Source of the DNA: Acidobacteriota bacterium
GTDB lineage: Bacteria > Acidobacteriota > Blastocatellia > UBA7656
DNA: 64,000 nucleotides
Direction: 5' to 3'
NCBI GenBank assembly: GCA_016201275.1
Contig: JACQDB010000084.1
Location: forward strand, 1 to 64,000
Positions 17,865 to 26,379 of the stretch are shown here, in pieces. The notes below the pieces were generated by a model, which saw nothing but the letters and a program-made list of their open reading frames with translations, had not been told where the DNA came from and made no database searches. Position 1 is the stretch's first letter. The number at the start of each line of letters is the position of its first letter. Both the position numbers and the translations under genes were made by a program.

Positions 17865-20168
17865 ATGGCGGTTGGAAAAAATATTTTACGCAAAGACGGT
17901 TACGAAAAACTCACCGGCGCGGCTCGCTATGTGGATGATGTGACGCTTGAGGGAATGCTTTACGGCAAGACCATTCGCAGTCGCATCGCTCGCGGGCGCA
18001 TCAAATCTATCGCTTATGACGCGGCGTTTGATTGGTCGCAAATCGTCATCGCCGATTATCGAGACATTCCCGGCAAAAATTACGTTGCCTTGATTGAAGA
18101 CGATCAACCGCTGCTTGCCGAAAATGAAATCCGCCATTACGCCGAGCCGATTTTGTTAATCGCTGCCGCCAACAAAGACTTGCTCGAAGCCGCTGCTCAT
18201 CACATCCACATCGAATACGAACAGTGGTCGCCGGTGTTGTCCATTGAAGACGCGCTCGCTTGCCGTGAAATCATCTATGGCACGGATAATATTTTCAAAC
18301 GCTTCTTGATTGGGCGCGGCGATGTGGAGGAAGGCTTCGCGCAGGCCGAACGCATCATCGAAGGCGAGTATCGCGTGCCGCATCAGGAACAACTTTACAT
18401 CGAGCCGCAAGGGATGATTGCCATACCGGGCAACGAGGCGATGACCTTGATGGGTTCGATGCAATGCCCTTACTACATTCATAAAGCCATCAAGCAACTT
18501 TTTCATCTCAATGATGAACAGGTGGTAGTGATTCAGATGACCACCGGCGGCGGTTTCGGTGGCAAAGAAGAATACCCTTCGGTGATTGCCGCGCACGCTG
18601 CTTTGCTGGCTCACAAAGCGCAACGCCCGGTGAAACTTATCTACGACCGCGCCGAAGACATCGCCGCAACTCCCAAACGTCATCCCGGCGTCATTCGCCA
18701 TCGCACCGGCGTGCGGCGCGACGGGCGAATGGTGGCAAGCGAGATTGATTTGGTGTTCGATGGCGGCGCGTATGTGACGCTCACTCCGGTGGTGTTGTCT
18801 CGCGGTGTGATTCACGCGCTTGGTCCTTATGCTTGCGATAATGTTCGCATTCAGGCGCGAGCCATTGCCACCAACACGCCGCCCAACGGAGCTTTTCGCG
18901 GTTTCGGCGCGCCGCAAGTTGCCTTCGCTTACGAAATGCAGATGGAAAAGATTGCGGCGGAATTGGGTATGGATTCGCTGGAACTGCGGCGCATCAATAT
19001 GCTGCGCGAAGGCGACACGACAGCGACCGGTCAAACGCTGATTTGGAGCGTCGGCTCGGAAGAGGTTTTGAATGAAGCCGTAGAGCGCGCCAATTATCAA
19101 GCGCAGCGACTAGCGTTTTCACAAAGTCATTCATCAATTCAAACTTCAACCACGAATCACGTAGAGGCACACAAACGGCGTGGCATAGGCTTATCATTCT
19201 TCCTGCACGGCGCGGGCTTCACAGGCAGCGGCGAAGCGAAGATGAAAGCCCAAGCCGGAATCGAAATTATGGCTAACGGGCACCCGCGTGTGCTTTCCGG
19301 CTCGACCGAAATCGGGCAAGGCACGCGCACTATCTTTTCTCAGATAGTCGCTGAAGAATTGAGCCTTGATTTTTCCGCTGTGGAGATTGAAGAGCCGGAC
19401 ACTTCGCGGGTGCCGGACAGCGGCCCTACGGTGGCGTCGCGCACCTGCATGGTGGTCGGCAGAGTCGTGCAAATGGCGGCGCGTGAAGTGAAAGCAAAAC
19501 TTTTGCATTTTGTTGCCGAACGCTTTGCTGCGCCGGAGGTTGAATTGCGCGAGGGCAAATTTATGGTGGCAGAAAAAGCTCTCGCCGATTTTCAAGAGAT
19601 GGCTTGCGAGTACGTCAATTTATTTGGCGAACTGCGTTGCTTTGCTCATTATGCCAGCCCGCCTGAAATCGAATGGAACGAGGAAACTTATTCGGGCGAT
19701 GCCTATCCGGTTTATTCCTGGGGCGCAGAAGTAGCCGAAGTCGAAGTGGACATGGACACCTATGAAGTGACGGTCGTGCGGTTGACGACGGCGCAGGATA
19801 TAGGCCGCGCCATTCATCCCTTGCTTGCCGCCGGGCAAATCGAAGGCGGCACCTTGCAGGCCGTCGGTTACGGGTTGCTCGAAGAATTGGTTTGGGACCA
19901 AGGCCGCATCATCAATAATCGCCTGACCAATTACATCATTCCGACAGCCTTGGACGCGCCGGATATGGAAACCATCATCGTCGAGAAAGCCTATCCGCAC
20001 GGCCCCTTCGGCGCAAAAGGCGTAGGCGAATTGCCGATCAACGGCGCGGCTCCGGCAATCGCGGCGGCGGTCTTTCAGGCGACCGGAGCGTTCCTCAGTG
20101 AAATTCCGATCACCCCGGAACGCTTGCAGGCGGCAATCGAAAAAGTAACCACAGATGAACACAGATGA
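17865..20168 (+). CDS. Xanthine dehydrogenase-family molybdopterin-binding (large) subunit
   Basis: 767 residues from ATG 17865, which has AGGA 6 nt upstream. The a/b-hammerhead domain opens the protein (LRKDGYEKLTGAARYVDD). It is followed by Mo-cofactor motifs GGGFGGKEE, GAFRGFGAPQ, a GSTEIGQGTRT loop and the catalytic GAKGVGELP near the C-terminus. It needs the separate [2Fe-2S] and FAD subunits encoded downstream (20593 and 21060), giving the three-subunit CoxLMS/XdhABC layout. Substrate could be xanthine, an aldehyde or an aromatic heterocycle. The last residues (TTDEHR) and the stop codon are encoded by the ACAGATGAAC repeat that bounds the inserted GxxExxY gene, so the native C-terminus may have been replaced. 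Confidence 0.85.
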   Translation: MAVGKNILRKDGYEKLTGAARYVDDVTLEGMLYGKTIRSRIARGRIKSIAYDAAFDWSQIVIADYRDIPGKNYVALIEDDQPLLAENEIRHYAEPILLIAAANKDLLEAAAHHIHIEYEQWSPVLSIEDALACREIIYGTDNIFKRFLIGRGDVEEGFAQAERIIEGEYRVPHQEQLYIEPQGMIAIPGNEAMTLMGSMQCPYYIHKAIKQLFHLNDEQVVVIQMTTGGGFGGKEEYPSVIAAHAALLAHKAQRPVKLIYDRAEDIAATPKRHPGVIRHRTGVRRDGRMVASEIDLVFDGGAYVTLTPVVLSRGVIHALGPYACDNVRIQARAIATNTPPNGAFRGFGAPQVAFAYEMQMEKIAAELGMDSLELRRINMLREGDTTATGQTLIWSVGSEEVLNEAVERANYQAQRLAFSQSHSSIQTSTTNHVEAHKRRGIGLSFFLHGAGFTGSGEAKMKAQAGIEIMANGHPRVLSGSTEIGQGTRTIFSQIVAEELSLDFSAVEIEEPDTSRVPDSGPTVASRTCMVVGRVVQMAAREVKAKLLHFVAERFAAPEVELREGKFMVAEKALADFQEMACEYVNLFGELRCFAHYASPPEIEWNEETYSGDAYPVYSWGAEVAEVEVDMDTYEVTVVRLTTAQDIGRAIHPLLAAGQIEGGTLQAVGYGLLEELVWDQGRIINNRLTNYIIPTALDAPDMETIIVEKAYPHGPFGAKGVGELPINGAAPAIAAAVFQATGAFLSEIPITPERLQAAIEKVTTDEHR

Positions 20169-20574
20169 ACACAGATGAACACAGATAATCTGACAGAAAT
20201 GATTATTGGTTGTGCAATGAGAGTGAGCAACACTTTAGGTGCAGGCTTTCTGGAGAAAGTTTATGAAAACGCGCTGGCGATGGAATGGCGAGAAGCGGGA
20301 TTGGTGGCGGAACAACAAAAATATATCGCGGTAATTTATAAGGGAGAAGCTGTGGGAAATTTTACGGCGGACATACTGATGAACAGGCAGGTGATACTGG
20401 AATTGAAAGCTGCCAGGTTTATTGACGAGATTCACAAAGCTCAACTCTTGAATTACCTGAAAGCAACACCATTGAAAGTTGGATTGATGTTGAATTTCGG
20501 CACGCCAAAGCTGGGAATCAGGAGAATGGTTTTATAAATTTCTTACCGGTGTTTATCGGTGTTCATCTGTGGTT
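20147..20574 (+). mobile_element. GxxExxY gene cassette bounded by inverted repeats
   Basis: The left boundary AACCACAGATGAACAC (20147-20162) and the right boundary (20559-20574) are perfect 16-nt inverted repeats. The left side continues as three tandem copies of the 10-mer ACAGATGAAC (20151-20180). The right side has a related GTGTTTATCGGTGTTCAT. The unit holds only the GxxExxY gene. It lies between a hydroxylase large-subunit gene and its [2Fe-2S] subunit gene, which normally adjoin, so insertion is likely. The mechanism is unknown and no transposase is encoded. Confidence 0.7.
20175..20537 (+). CDS. GxxExxY protein (PD-(D/E)XK nuclease-like fold)
   Basis: 120 residues, full length for the TIGR04256/PF13366-type family. 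It carries the naming motif GAGFLEKVYENAL (about 16-28) and a putative PD-(D/E)XK core, ADILMNRQVILELKA (about 57-71), with the Asp, Glu and Lys in place. The family is predicted to be nuclease-like, with no settled function. The ATG lies inside the third copy of a tandem 10-mer, and the preceding gene stops in the second copy, so the repeat provides both codons. Composition is more A/T-rich than the flanking operon, consistent with acquisition. Confidence 0.85.
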   Translation: MNTDNLTEMIIGCAMRVSNTLGAGFLEKVYENALAMEWREAGLVAEQQKYIAVIYKGEAVGNFTADILMNRQVILELKAARFIDEIHKAQLLNYLKATPLKVGLMLNFGTPKLGIRRMVL

Positions 20575-20592
20575 GCTTTGATAAAGGATTCG

Positions 20593-21063
20593 ATGAAAAT
20601 TCAATTTCAAATCAATGGTACGACACGCGAAGTTGAGGCACCGCCGATGCGGCGTTTGCTGGATGTTTTGCGCGAAGATTTGCGCTTGACCGGAACCAAA
20701 GAAGGTTGCGGCGAAGGCGAATGTGGCGCTTGTTCGGTCATCGTGGATGGCGAAGTCATCAACTCGTGTCTAGTGCCGGTCTGCCAAACGCAGAAGGCGC
20801 AGATTCTCACCGTCGAAGGCTTGGCGATGGACGGGCGGCTGAATGGCTTGCAACAAGCGTTTCTGGAATGCGGCGGCGCGCAATGCGGCATCTGCACGCC
20901 CGGTATGTTGATAGCGGCGCGTGCATTATTGGAAGCTAACGCGCAGCCGAGCCGCGACGAAATTAAAGAAGCGATTGCCGGAAATCTGTGCCGCTGCACC
21001 GGCTATGTGAAAATCATTGATGCCATCGAACAGGCGGCGACCGCGCCAGCGCAAATTTTGTGA
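20593..21063 (+). CDS. [2Fe-2S] subunit of molybdenum hydroxylase (CoxS/XdhC-like)
   Basis: 156 residues from ATG 20593 with AAGGA upstream. Ferredoxin-type cluster ligands CGEGECGACS and C at VINSC are followed by the all-helical second cluster domain CGGAQCGICTPG and GNLCRCTGYVKI. It moves electrons from the Mo site (product of 17865) to FAD (product of 21060). It overlaps the next gene by four bases (GTGA), indicating translational coupling. Confidence 0.93.
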   Translation: MKIQFQINGTTREVEAPPMRRLLDVLREDLRLTGTKEGCGEGECGACSVIVDGEVINSCLVPVCQTQKAQILTVEGLAMDGRLNGLQQAFLECGGAQCGICTPGMLIAARALLEANAQPSRDEIKEAIAGNLCRCTGYVKIIDAIEQAATAPAQIL

Positions 21064-21950
21064 ATAGAGATTTCGACCCTATGCGGCAAACTCCAACCGT
21101 TCAATCACCTCTGACGCTCAACGAAATTTATGCGGCGTTGGCTGAATGCGCCGGTGACCTCAAGATCATCGCGGGCGGAACCGACCTGATGGTGCTAGCG
21201 AACGCGCATCAACTTGAGGCGAGCAATTTTTTAGACATCTGGCGCGTAGATGAATTGCGCGGCATCAGCGATGAAGGCGACGCCTTGCGTATCGGAGCGT
21301 TGACGACCTACACGCAATTGATTCGCGCGCCGCTCATTCAACAATTCATTCCCGCCTTAGTCGCCGCTTCGCGCACCATCGGCGCAGTGCAGATTCAGAA
21401 TCGCGGCACCCTCGGCGGCAACATCGTCAACGCTTCACCGGCAGGCGATAGCTTGCCGGTGCTAGCGGCTTATGATGCGGCGCTTGAAATCGGCAGCCAG
21501 CGCGGCACGCGGCGCGTGGCCTTCAATGAATTTTATACCGGCTATCGTCGCACCGTGTTGGCGGCGGATGAATTGGTCATCGCGGCGCGTGTGCCGAAGG
21601 TAAAAGCGGGCGAGCGCGATTTCTTCTGCAAGGTCGGTACGCGCCGAGCGCAAGCGATCTCGAAAATCGTAATGAGCGCGAAAGCGCAAATGAATGCGGC
21701 ATCCATCGCATCCATCCAGATAGGCATAGGCAGCGTTGCGCCGACGGTGATGCGCGCTACGCAAACCGAAGCGTTACTTGTGGGGGCAACGCTTACGCCT
21801 GATCTCATCGAACAAGCGCGCCAGATGATTGCCAACGAAGTGACACCGATTACCGACCTGCGCTCAACCGAACACTATCGCCGCAGTGTGACCGGCAACG
21901 TGCTGACGAAATTTCTTCGCCAAATAATTGAAGGCGCAGAGGCGCGCTAA
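21060..21950 (+). CDS. FAD-binding subunit of molybdenum hydroxylase (CoxM-like)
   Basis: 296 residues, starting at GTG 21060 inside the stop of the previous gene. The FAD-binding PCMH fold shows IIAGGTDLMVL (about 39-49) and TIGAVQIQNRGTLGGNIVNASPAGD (about 107-131), split here across the two FAD-contact loops. The C-terminal CO-dehydrogenase flavoprotein domain ends with RSTEHYRRSVTGNVL. It completes a Mo/[2Fe-2S]/FAD enzyme together with the products of 17865 and 20593. Confidence 0.92.
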   Translation: MNRDFDPMRQTPTVQSPLTLNEIYAALAECAGDLKIIAGGTDLMVLANAHQLEASNFLDIWRVDELRGISDEGDALRIGALTTYTQLIRAPLIQQFIPALVAASRTIGAVQIQNRGTLGGNIVNASPAGDSLPVLAAYDAALEIGSQRGTRRVAFNEFYTGYRRTVLAADELVIAARVPKVKAGERDFFCKVGTRRAQAISKIVMSAKAQMNAASIASIQIGIGSVAPTVMRATQTEALLVGATLTPDLIEQARQMIANEVTPITDLRSTEHYRRSVTGNVLTKFLRQIIEGAEAR

Positions 21951-22018
21951 ACGGCGAGAGTCATCGCTTGTGGCGTCGTAAATTTGTGTGTGAAGATGTG
22001 AAGCGCGGAGCTTGGGTT

Positions 22019-22639
22019 ATGAACACTGTGACGGAAGAAAAAGAACTGGCGACCTTTTATGGTCATCCGCCAATTGTGGTTCATCTACAACCGGTATTGC
22101 ATCTGACGGATGAACAGTTTTATGACTTTTCTCGCATCAATCGGGAATTGCGTATCGAACGCAATGCGCGAGGAGAACTGATTCTTCTGTCACCGACCGG
22201 AGGAGATAGCGGAGAATGCAATGCCGAGATTACCACGCCATTAAGATTATGGGCGAAGCGTGATGGAACCGGCGCTACGTTTGATTCATCAACCGGCTTT
22301 CGCCTTCCGAATCGCGCCGTGCGATCACCCGATGCGGCCTGGATTTCGTATGCACGCTTGAACAGCTTAACTGCCGAGCAAAGAAAAAAGTTTATACCGC
22401 TATGCCCTGATTTTGTCATCGAATTGCGCTCGGCAACTGATAGCCGCAACGATTTGCAAGACCAGATGCAGGAGTTTATTGACAACGGCACGCAGTTGGG
22501 ATGGTTGCTTGATAGCGAACAACAGCGCGTCTATGTTTATCAACCCAATGAACCGATTCAAGAACTGGACAATCTGGAAACCCTATCAGGCGACCGGTTG
22601 CTTCGCGGTTTTGCCCTGGATTTGCGCGAAATTTGGTAA
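22019..22639 (+). CDS. Uma2-family (DUF820) putative endonuclease
   Basis: 206 residues from ATG 22019, with GGAG 8 nt upstream. The Uma2/DUF820 pattern is present: LTDEQFYDFSRINRELRIER at the start, LSPTGG, then RSPDAAWIS and DFVIELRSATDS with the PD-(D/E)XK Asp and Glu-x-Arg/Lys, and QLGWLLDSEQQRVYVY. Members are widespread and often accessory; their function is not settled. The gene lies 68 nt after the FAD subunit gene and is followed by a 21-nt inverted repeat. Confidence 0.85.
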   Translation: MNTVTEEKELATFYGHPPIVVHLQPVLHLTDEQFYDFSRINRELRIERNARGELILLSPTGGDSGECNAEITTPLRLWAKRDGTGATFDSSTGFRLPNRAVRSPDAAWISYARLNSLTAEQRKKFIPLCPDFVIELRSATDSRNDLQDQMQEFIDNGTQLGWLLDSEQQRVYVYQPNEPIQELDNLETLSGDRLLRGFALDLREIW

Positions 22640-22687
22640 GTGGACAACACTCGCCTCTCAAACTCTCTCGACAGAAAGGAATCTTTT

Positions 22688-22820
22688 AATGCGAATCAAG
22701 AGTTGAAATCAGCGATAAAGAATCAACGATTTACAGACGACATCTGGGCAAAAACCCAAAAGCCCGGTTAATAAGTCCTTTCCTTTCAGCGCGGACATTT
22801 TTCAACTCTTGATTCGCATT
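22688..22820. repeat. Perfect 21-nt inverted repeat downstream of the Uma2 gene
   Basis: Arms 22688-22708 (AATGCGAATCAAGAGTTG...) and 22800-22820 are exact reverse complements, with 91 nt between them. The right arm ends 15 nt before the next start codon. It may mark the end of an inserted segment with Uma2, or act as a long-range hairpin. Confidence 0.8.
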
Positions 22821-22835
22821 TTTACTGGACACGTT

Positions 22836-23879
22836 ATGTTGAAATGGGATCGTCATCGCAAATATGCAAAGTCAATCTTTGAAGCCATCGGCTACACGCC
22901 GTTGGTCAGATTGAATCAAGTGACTGCAAAACTCCAACCCGAAATCCTCGTCAAGCTAGAATACTTCAGCCCTTCGGGGTCGCTCAAAGACCGCATCTAC
23001 CTGAACATGATTGAAAAGGCCGAGCGGCGCGGCGACTTGAAAAAAGGCATGACCATACTGGAATGCTCGACCGGCAATGCCGGTATCGCCTGCTCGTTTG
23101 TGGCCGCCGTGAAAGGCTATGCGTGCATCATCGTGATGCCCGAAGGCATGAGCGAAGAGCGTAAGAAATTAGACATCGCCTACGGCACCGAGATGATTTA
23201 CACGCCGGGTGGCGAATCCGACGTTGACCTCGCTCTTGAAAAGCTGAATGAAATTCGCCGCAAAAACCCCAAGAAATACTGGGTTCCGTCGCAGTTTGAT
23301 AATCCTGATAACATCGAAGCGCACTACAAAACCACAGGGCCGGAAATCTGGGAACAGACCGGCGGACGCCTTGATGCTTACGTCGGCACGCAAGGCACGG
23401 GCGGTCAACTCACAGGCATCGGCAAATTTCTTCGCAAGCAAAATGCGAAAATCAAATTGTATGCAGGCGAACCTGCCGAGTGCCCTTTGTTGTCGCGCCG
23501 CGAATGGGGCGAACACAAAATCGAAGGCATAGGCGATGGCTTTGTGCCGCGTGATTTAGACCTCAGCTTGCTTACCGGCATCGTCACTATTCAATCCGAC
23601 GAAGCCATAGCGATGGCAAGGCAACTCGCCAAAGAAGAAGGCATCTTTTGCGGTATCTCGTCGGGCGCTAATGTTGTCGCGGCCATCAAACTGGCGAAAT
23701 GTCACCCGGAGATGAAGCGCATCGTGACCATGATTTGCGATTCGGGGCAGCGCTATTTTTCTACGGAATTATGCGGCGAACCGAAGCACGTTGTCTCGCC
23801 CGAACGCGATCACCCGATGGACGAATACACCCGCAAACAATTGGACAAGTATCAAAGTCGCTGGGAGATTGTTGAGTAG
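22836..23879 (+). CDS. Cysteine synthase / PLP-dependent beta-replacement enzyme
   Basis: 347 residues from ATG 22836. Fold-type II PLP enzyme: IGYTPLVRLN, PLP lysine in SGSLKDR (about 48-54), the STGNAGIA loop (about 79-86), TQGTGGQLTG phosphate loop and the Ser in CDSGQRY. It resembles the cysteine synthase family with a longer C-terminus (QRYFSTELCG...HPMDEYTRK), as in cystathionine-beta-synthase-like enzymes, but without CBS domains. Likely forms cysteine or cystathionine from activated serine. It is followed by threonine synthase, so it may belong to amino-acid metabolism. Confidence 0.85.
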   Translation: MLKWDRHRKYAKSIFEAIGYTPLVRLNQVTAKLQPEILVKLEYFSPSGSLKDRIYLNMIEKAERRGDLKKGMTILECSTGNAGIACSFVAAVKGYACIIVMPEGMSEERKKLDIAYGTEMIYTPGGESDVDLALEKLNEIRRKNPKKYWVPSQFDNPDNIEAHYKTTGPEIWEQTGGRLDAYVGTQGTGGQLTGIGKFLRKQNAKIKLYAGEPAECPLLSRREWGEHKIEGIGDGFVPRDLDLSLLTGIVTIQSDEAIAMARQLAKEEGIFCGISSGANVVAAIKLAKCHPEMKRIVTMICDSGQRYFSTELCGEPKHVVSPERDHPMDEYTRKQLDKYQSRWEIVE

Positions 23880-23893
23880 TAGGCCGTAGTAGA

Positions 23894-23963
23894 GTTTGGC
23901 GTTCCGCCTTCAGGCGGCTTGTCGCAAAAGCAGAAGCAACCGCCTGAAGGCGGAACGCCAAAC
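23894..23963. repeat. Perfect 24-nt inverted repeat (GTTTGGCGTTCCGCC...)
   Basis: Arms 23894-23917 and 23940-23963 match exactly around a 22-nt loop. An outer pair, AGGCCGTA (23881-23888) and TACGGCCT (23989-23996), extends the structure. It would form a very stable hairpin between the cysteine synthase and threonine synthase genes. No T-run follows, so it is a dispersed palindrome rather than a classical terminator. Confidence 0.85.
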
Positions 23964-24047
23964 TTCAAGGGAAAGCGATTGAATTGAATACGGCCTACGG
24001 TCTGTGTGCCGCCGCAACGGCTTTCTGTCGGCTGCTTACTGAATGTT

Positions 24048-25301
24048 ATGAGCAATGCGATTGGCTTTCAATGCGTCGAGTGTGCGCGCCGCTTCACGGT
24101 TGCTGAAATCGAATACGTCTGCACACAGTGCGGCGGCAATCTCGATGTGCTTTATGATTACGAAAAGATGGCTACGCAATTTGATAAAGCGCGGCTGGCG
24201 GCGGATCGCAACTTCACCATGTGGCGCTATCGCGCCTTGTTGCCGATGGAAGATTCATCGCCTGTGCCGCCGCTCACTGTAGGCTGGACGCCGATTTATG
24301 ATTGCCCGGCGCTGGCCGCTCACTTCAACCTCAAACAACTTTTCATCAAAGATGACGGACGCAATCCTACCGCTTCCTTCAAAGACCGTCCGAGCGCTTT
24401 GGCCGTGGTCAAAGCGCAGGAGGTCGGCGCGCAAGTTATCACCACCGCGTCATCGGGCAATGCCGGATGCGCCCTTGCGGGAATGTGCGCGAGCGTGGGA
24501 ATGCCTGCGGTGGTCTTTGTTCCGGCGTCCGCACCTGCGGCAAAAATTGCCCAACTGCAAATCTATGGCGCAAGGGTGGTGCTGGTCGAAGGCAGTTATG
24601 ACGAAGCCTATGACCTTTGCCTGCAAGCGGCGCGGACTTACGGTTGGTATCAACGCAGCACCGGAGTGAATCCGTTTATGACGGAAGGCAAAAAGACTGC
24701 GGCGCTGGAAATCAGTGAGCAATTACATTGGCAAGTGCCGGATAAAATTTTCGTCAGCGTCGGCGATGGCTGCATCATCGGCGGTTTGTGGAAAGGCTTT
24801 TGTGATTTGGAAAAATTGGGGATGATTGAGCGCTTGCCACAATTGATTGGCGTGCAATCGGAAAAAGCTTCGGCGCTTGTTGATGCGATAAACGGCGATG
24901 GCGTGGTGCGCGAAAGTGCGGCGGCGACGCTTGCCGACAGCATCAACGTAGGCCGCCCACGCGATGCCACAAAAGCCCTGCGCGCTATGCGTGAATCTCA
25001 GGGCGGCGGCGTGACGGTAAGCGACGAGGCGATTATCGAAAGTATAGGGAAGCTGGCTTGCGCTACCGGAGTGTTTGTCGAACCGGCGGCAGCGGCGGCT
25101 TTCGCAGGTTTTGCGAAATGGTGTGAAGCGGGGCAAATCAAAGCCGATGAGCGCGTCTTATTGATGCTGACGGGCAACGGCTTGAAAGATATTCAGGCGG
25201 CGCAACAAGCGCTCAACGCACCGCTTCGTGTGCGCCCGAATTTTGCGGAAGTGGAGCGCGCCCTTGCCGACAGCGGCTTTTCCTTGCCGCACGCACATTA
25301 A
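24048..25301 (+). CDS. thrC: Threonine synthase
   Basis: 417 residues from ATG 24048; no strong ribosome site. An N-terminal zinc-ribbon-like element (CVECARRFTV...CTQCGG) precedes the fold-type II PLP domain. The PLP lysine lies in NPTASFKDRPSA (about 103-114), with SSGNAGCALAG as the phosphate-contact loop and SVGDGCIIGG. It converts O-phosphohomoserine to threonine. Other threonine-pathway genes are not adjacent. Confidence 0.9.
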   Translation: MSNAIGFQCVECARRFTVAEIEYVCTQCGGNLDVLYDYEKMATQFDKARLAADRNFTMWRYRALLPMEDSSPVPPLTVGWTPIYDCPALAAHFNLKQLFIKDDGRNPTASFKDRPSALAVVKAQEVGAQVITTASSGNAGCALAGMCASVGMPAVVFVPASAPAAKIAQLQIYGARVVLVEGSYDEAYDLCLQAARTYGWYQRSTGVNPFMTEGKKTAALEISEQLHWQVPDKIFVSVGDGCIIGGLWKGFCDLEKLGMIERLPQLIGVQSEKASALVDAINGDGVVRESAAATLADSINVGRPRDATKALRAMRESQGGGVTVSDEAIIESIGKLACATGVFVEPAAAAAFAGFAKWCEAGQIKADERVLLMLTGNGLKDIQAAQQALNAPLRVRPNFAEVERALADSGFSLPHAH

Positions 25302-25440
25302 AACCAACCGCCAAAGGCCGTTGTTCCATCACTCCTTGCGTCAATTGCTCAACCCGTCATGACTATGTTGAGAGGCGGTCTTTGTCCGCGCCTTCAATGC
25401 TCTATAAAGCCCTGTGTGATCAATCGAAGTTGATGCTTCA

Positions 25441-25812
25441 TTACTTGCGGCGTTTGAAATAATAGATCGGGTCGGCAGGGCTGCCGGTCACCGCCACCAA
25501 CTCCCAACCTTTCATGCCAAGTTTATCCAGATTCTGTTCGAGAGGAAAATGCTCGCGGGCGAAGGGCGAACCCGGCTCTTTTCGCATGGAGGCATTGCCG
25601 GTAGGGTTGAGGTTCACGGTGCCGCCTTGAACGATTAAATATTCCCAGGGGTCGCGCACGATGCTGTCTTCACCATCTTTCGATTTAGCATCATTGGCGA
25701 GCCTCGGGGTGGTTGGGTTTGCGTCGGTCAGTTTGGCAAAGCTATTGATGGCAAACGCGACGACAAACAGCAACAGCATTGCGCCGATTAGAGTGAATGT
25801 GCGGTTCTGCAT
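25441..25812 (-). CDS. Small membrane-anchored DUF4177-like protein
   Basis: 123 residues, AGGAGG upstream. An N-terminal transmembrane or signal segment (about 8-25) is followed by a polar linker and a C-terminal region WEYLIVQGG...LGMKGWELVAVTG...IYYFKR. This is the W-E-Y/G-W-E-L-V pattern of DUF4177-type proteins. Function unknown. No clear operon partner. Confidence 0.65.
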   Translation of the reverse strand: MQNRTFTLIGAMLLLFVVAFAINSFAKLTDANPTTPRLANDAKSKDGEDSIVRDPWEYLIVQGGTVNLNPTGNASMRKEPGSPFAREHFPLEQNLDKLGMKGWELVAVTGSPADPIYYFKRRK

Positions 25813-25947
25813 AACTCCTCCTTTACGATTTTGCTTTTGTAACGCCGCCGCTGAAGAAAAGTTGGAAAAGTTTTTCGCTCGTCAAGAAGCCTGTAAGAAT
25901 GGTTGACAAAAGCCTGATTTTACGGGCGATTTTTGACAAAGTGAAGA

Positions 25948-26376
25948 TTATCCGTTGCTTGTCCAGTCGGCAAATTTGACGTTTGGGGTGCGTTGAAAAT
26001 CCCTTGTGTTGCGGGTGATGACGGTGAAATTCAACGCCAGAGCGGTGGCGGCGAGTTGGCAATCTTTCGTCCCCAGACGTTTGGTTTGTGGCGACATCGC
26101 TCGATAAATTTTCTCCGCCTCTTCATCGAAGGGCAGGATTTGAAAGCGGACAAGATTATCAAGCAACTTCGTCAACACCTCATAGCCCCTGACCAGTTTG
26201 CCCGCACCTTCATTTCTTTTGACAACCTCCAGCGTGCCGCGCATCAACTCGCTTGCCGTCACCACGCTGATCCCCAAAGCTATAGCAGGTGTTGATAAGA
26301 CTCGCTTTTCTAAATCAAGCTGTTGACCAGGGTGTTAGAGAATCAAACTGACAATGTCGGTATCCAGTAAAAACAC
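25948..26376 (-). pseudogene. VapC-like PIN-domain toxin with an in-frame stop codon
   Basis: The conceptual gene starts at GTG 26376, three bases after the stop of the upstream antitoxin-like gene, and begins VFLLDTDIVSLIL, the classic PIN-domain opening with the first catalytic Asp. Codon 14 (26337-26335) is TAA. The same frame then runs on without interruption for 128 codons (HPGQQLDLEKRV...), giving TASELMRG (Glu), LGTKDCQLAATAL (Asp) and NTRDFQRTPNV. So everything after one stop is intact. It is either a nonsense-mutated toxin, a sequencing error, or a toxin silenced while the antitoxin is kept. Restart at TTG 26277 would lack the first catalytic Asp. Confidence 0.85.
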
Positions 26377-26379
26377 GAA

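Noticed and set aside
18156-19100. 314-codon open frame antisense to the molybdopterin subunit
   Set aside because: Shadow frame; the plus strand carries all enzyme motifs.
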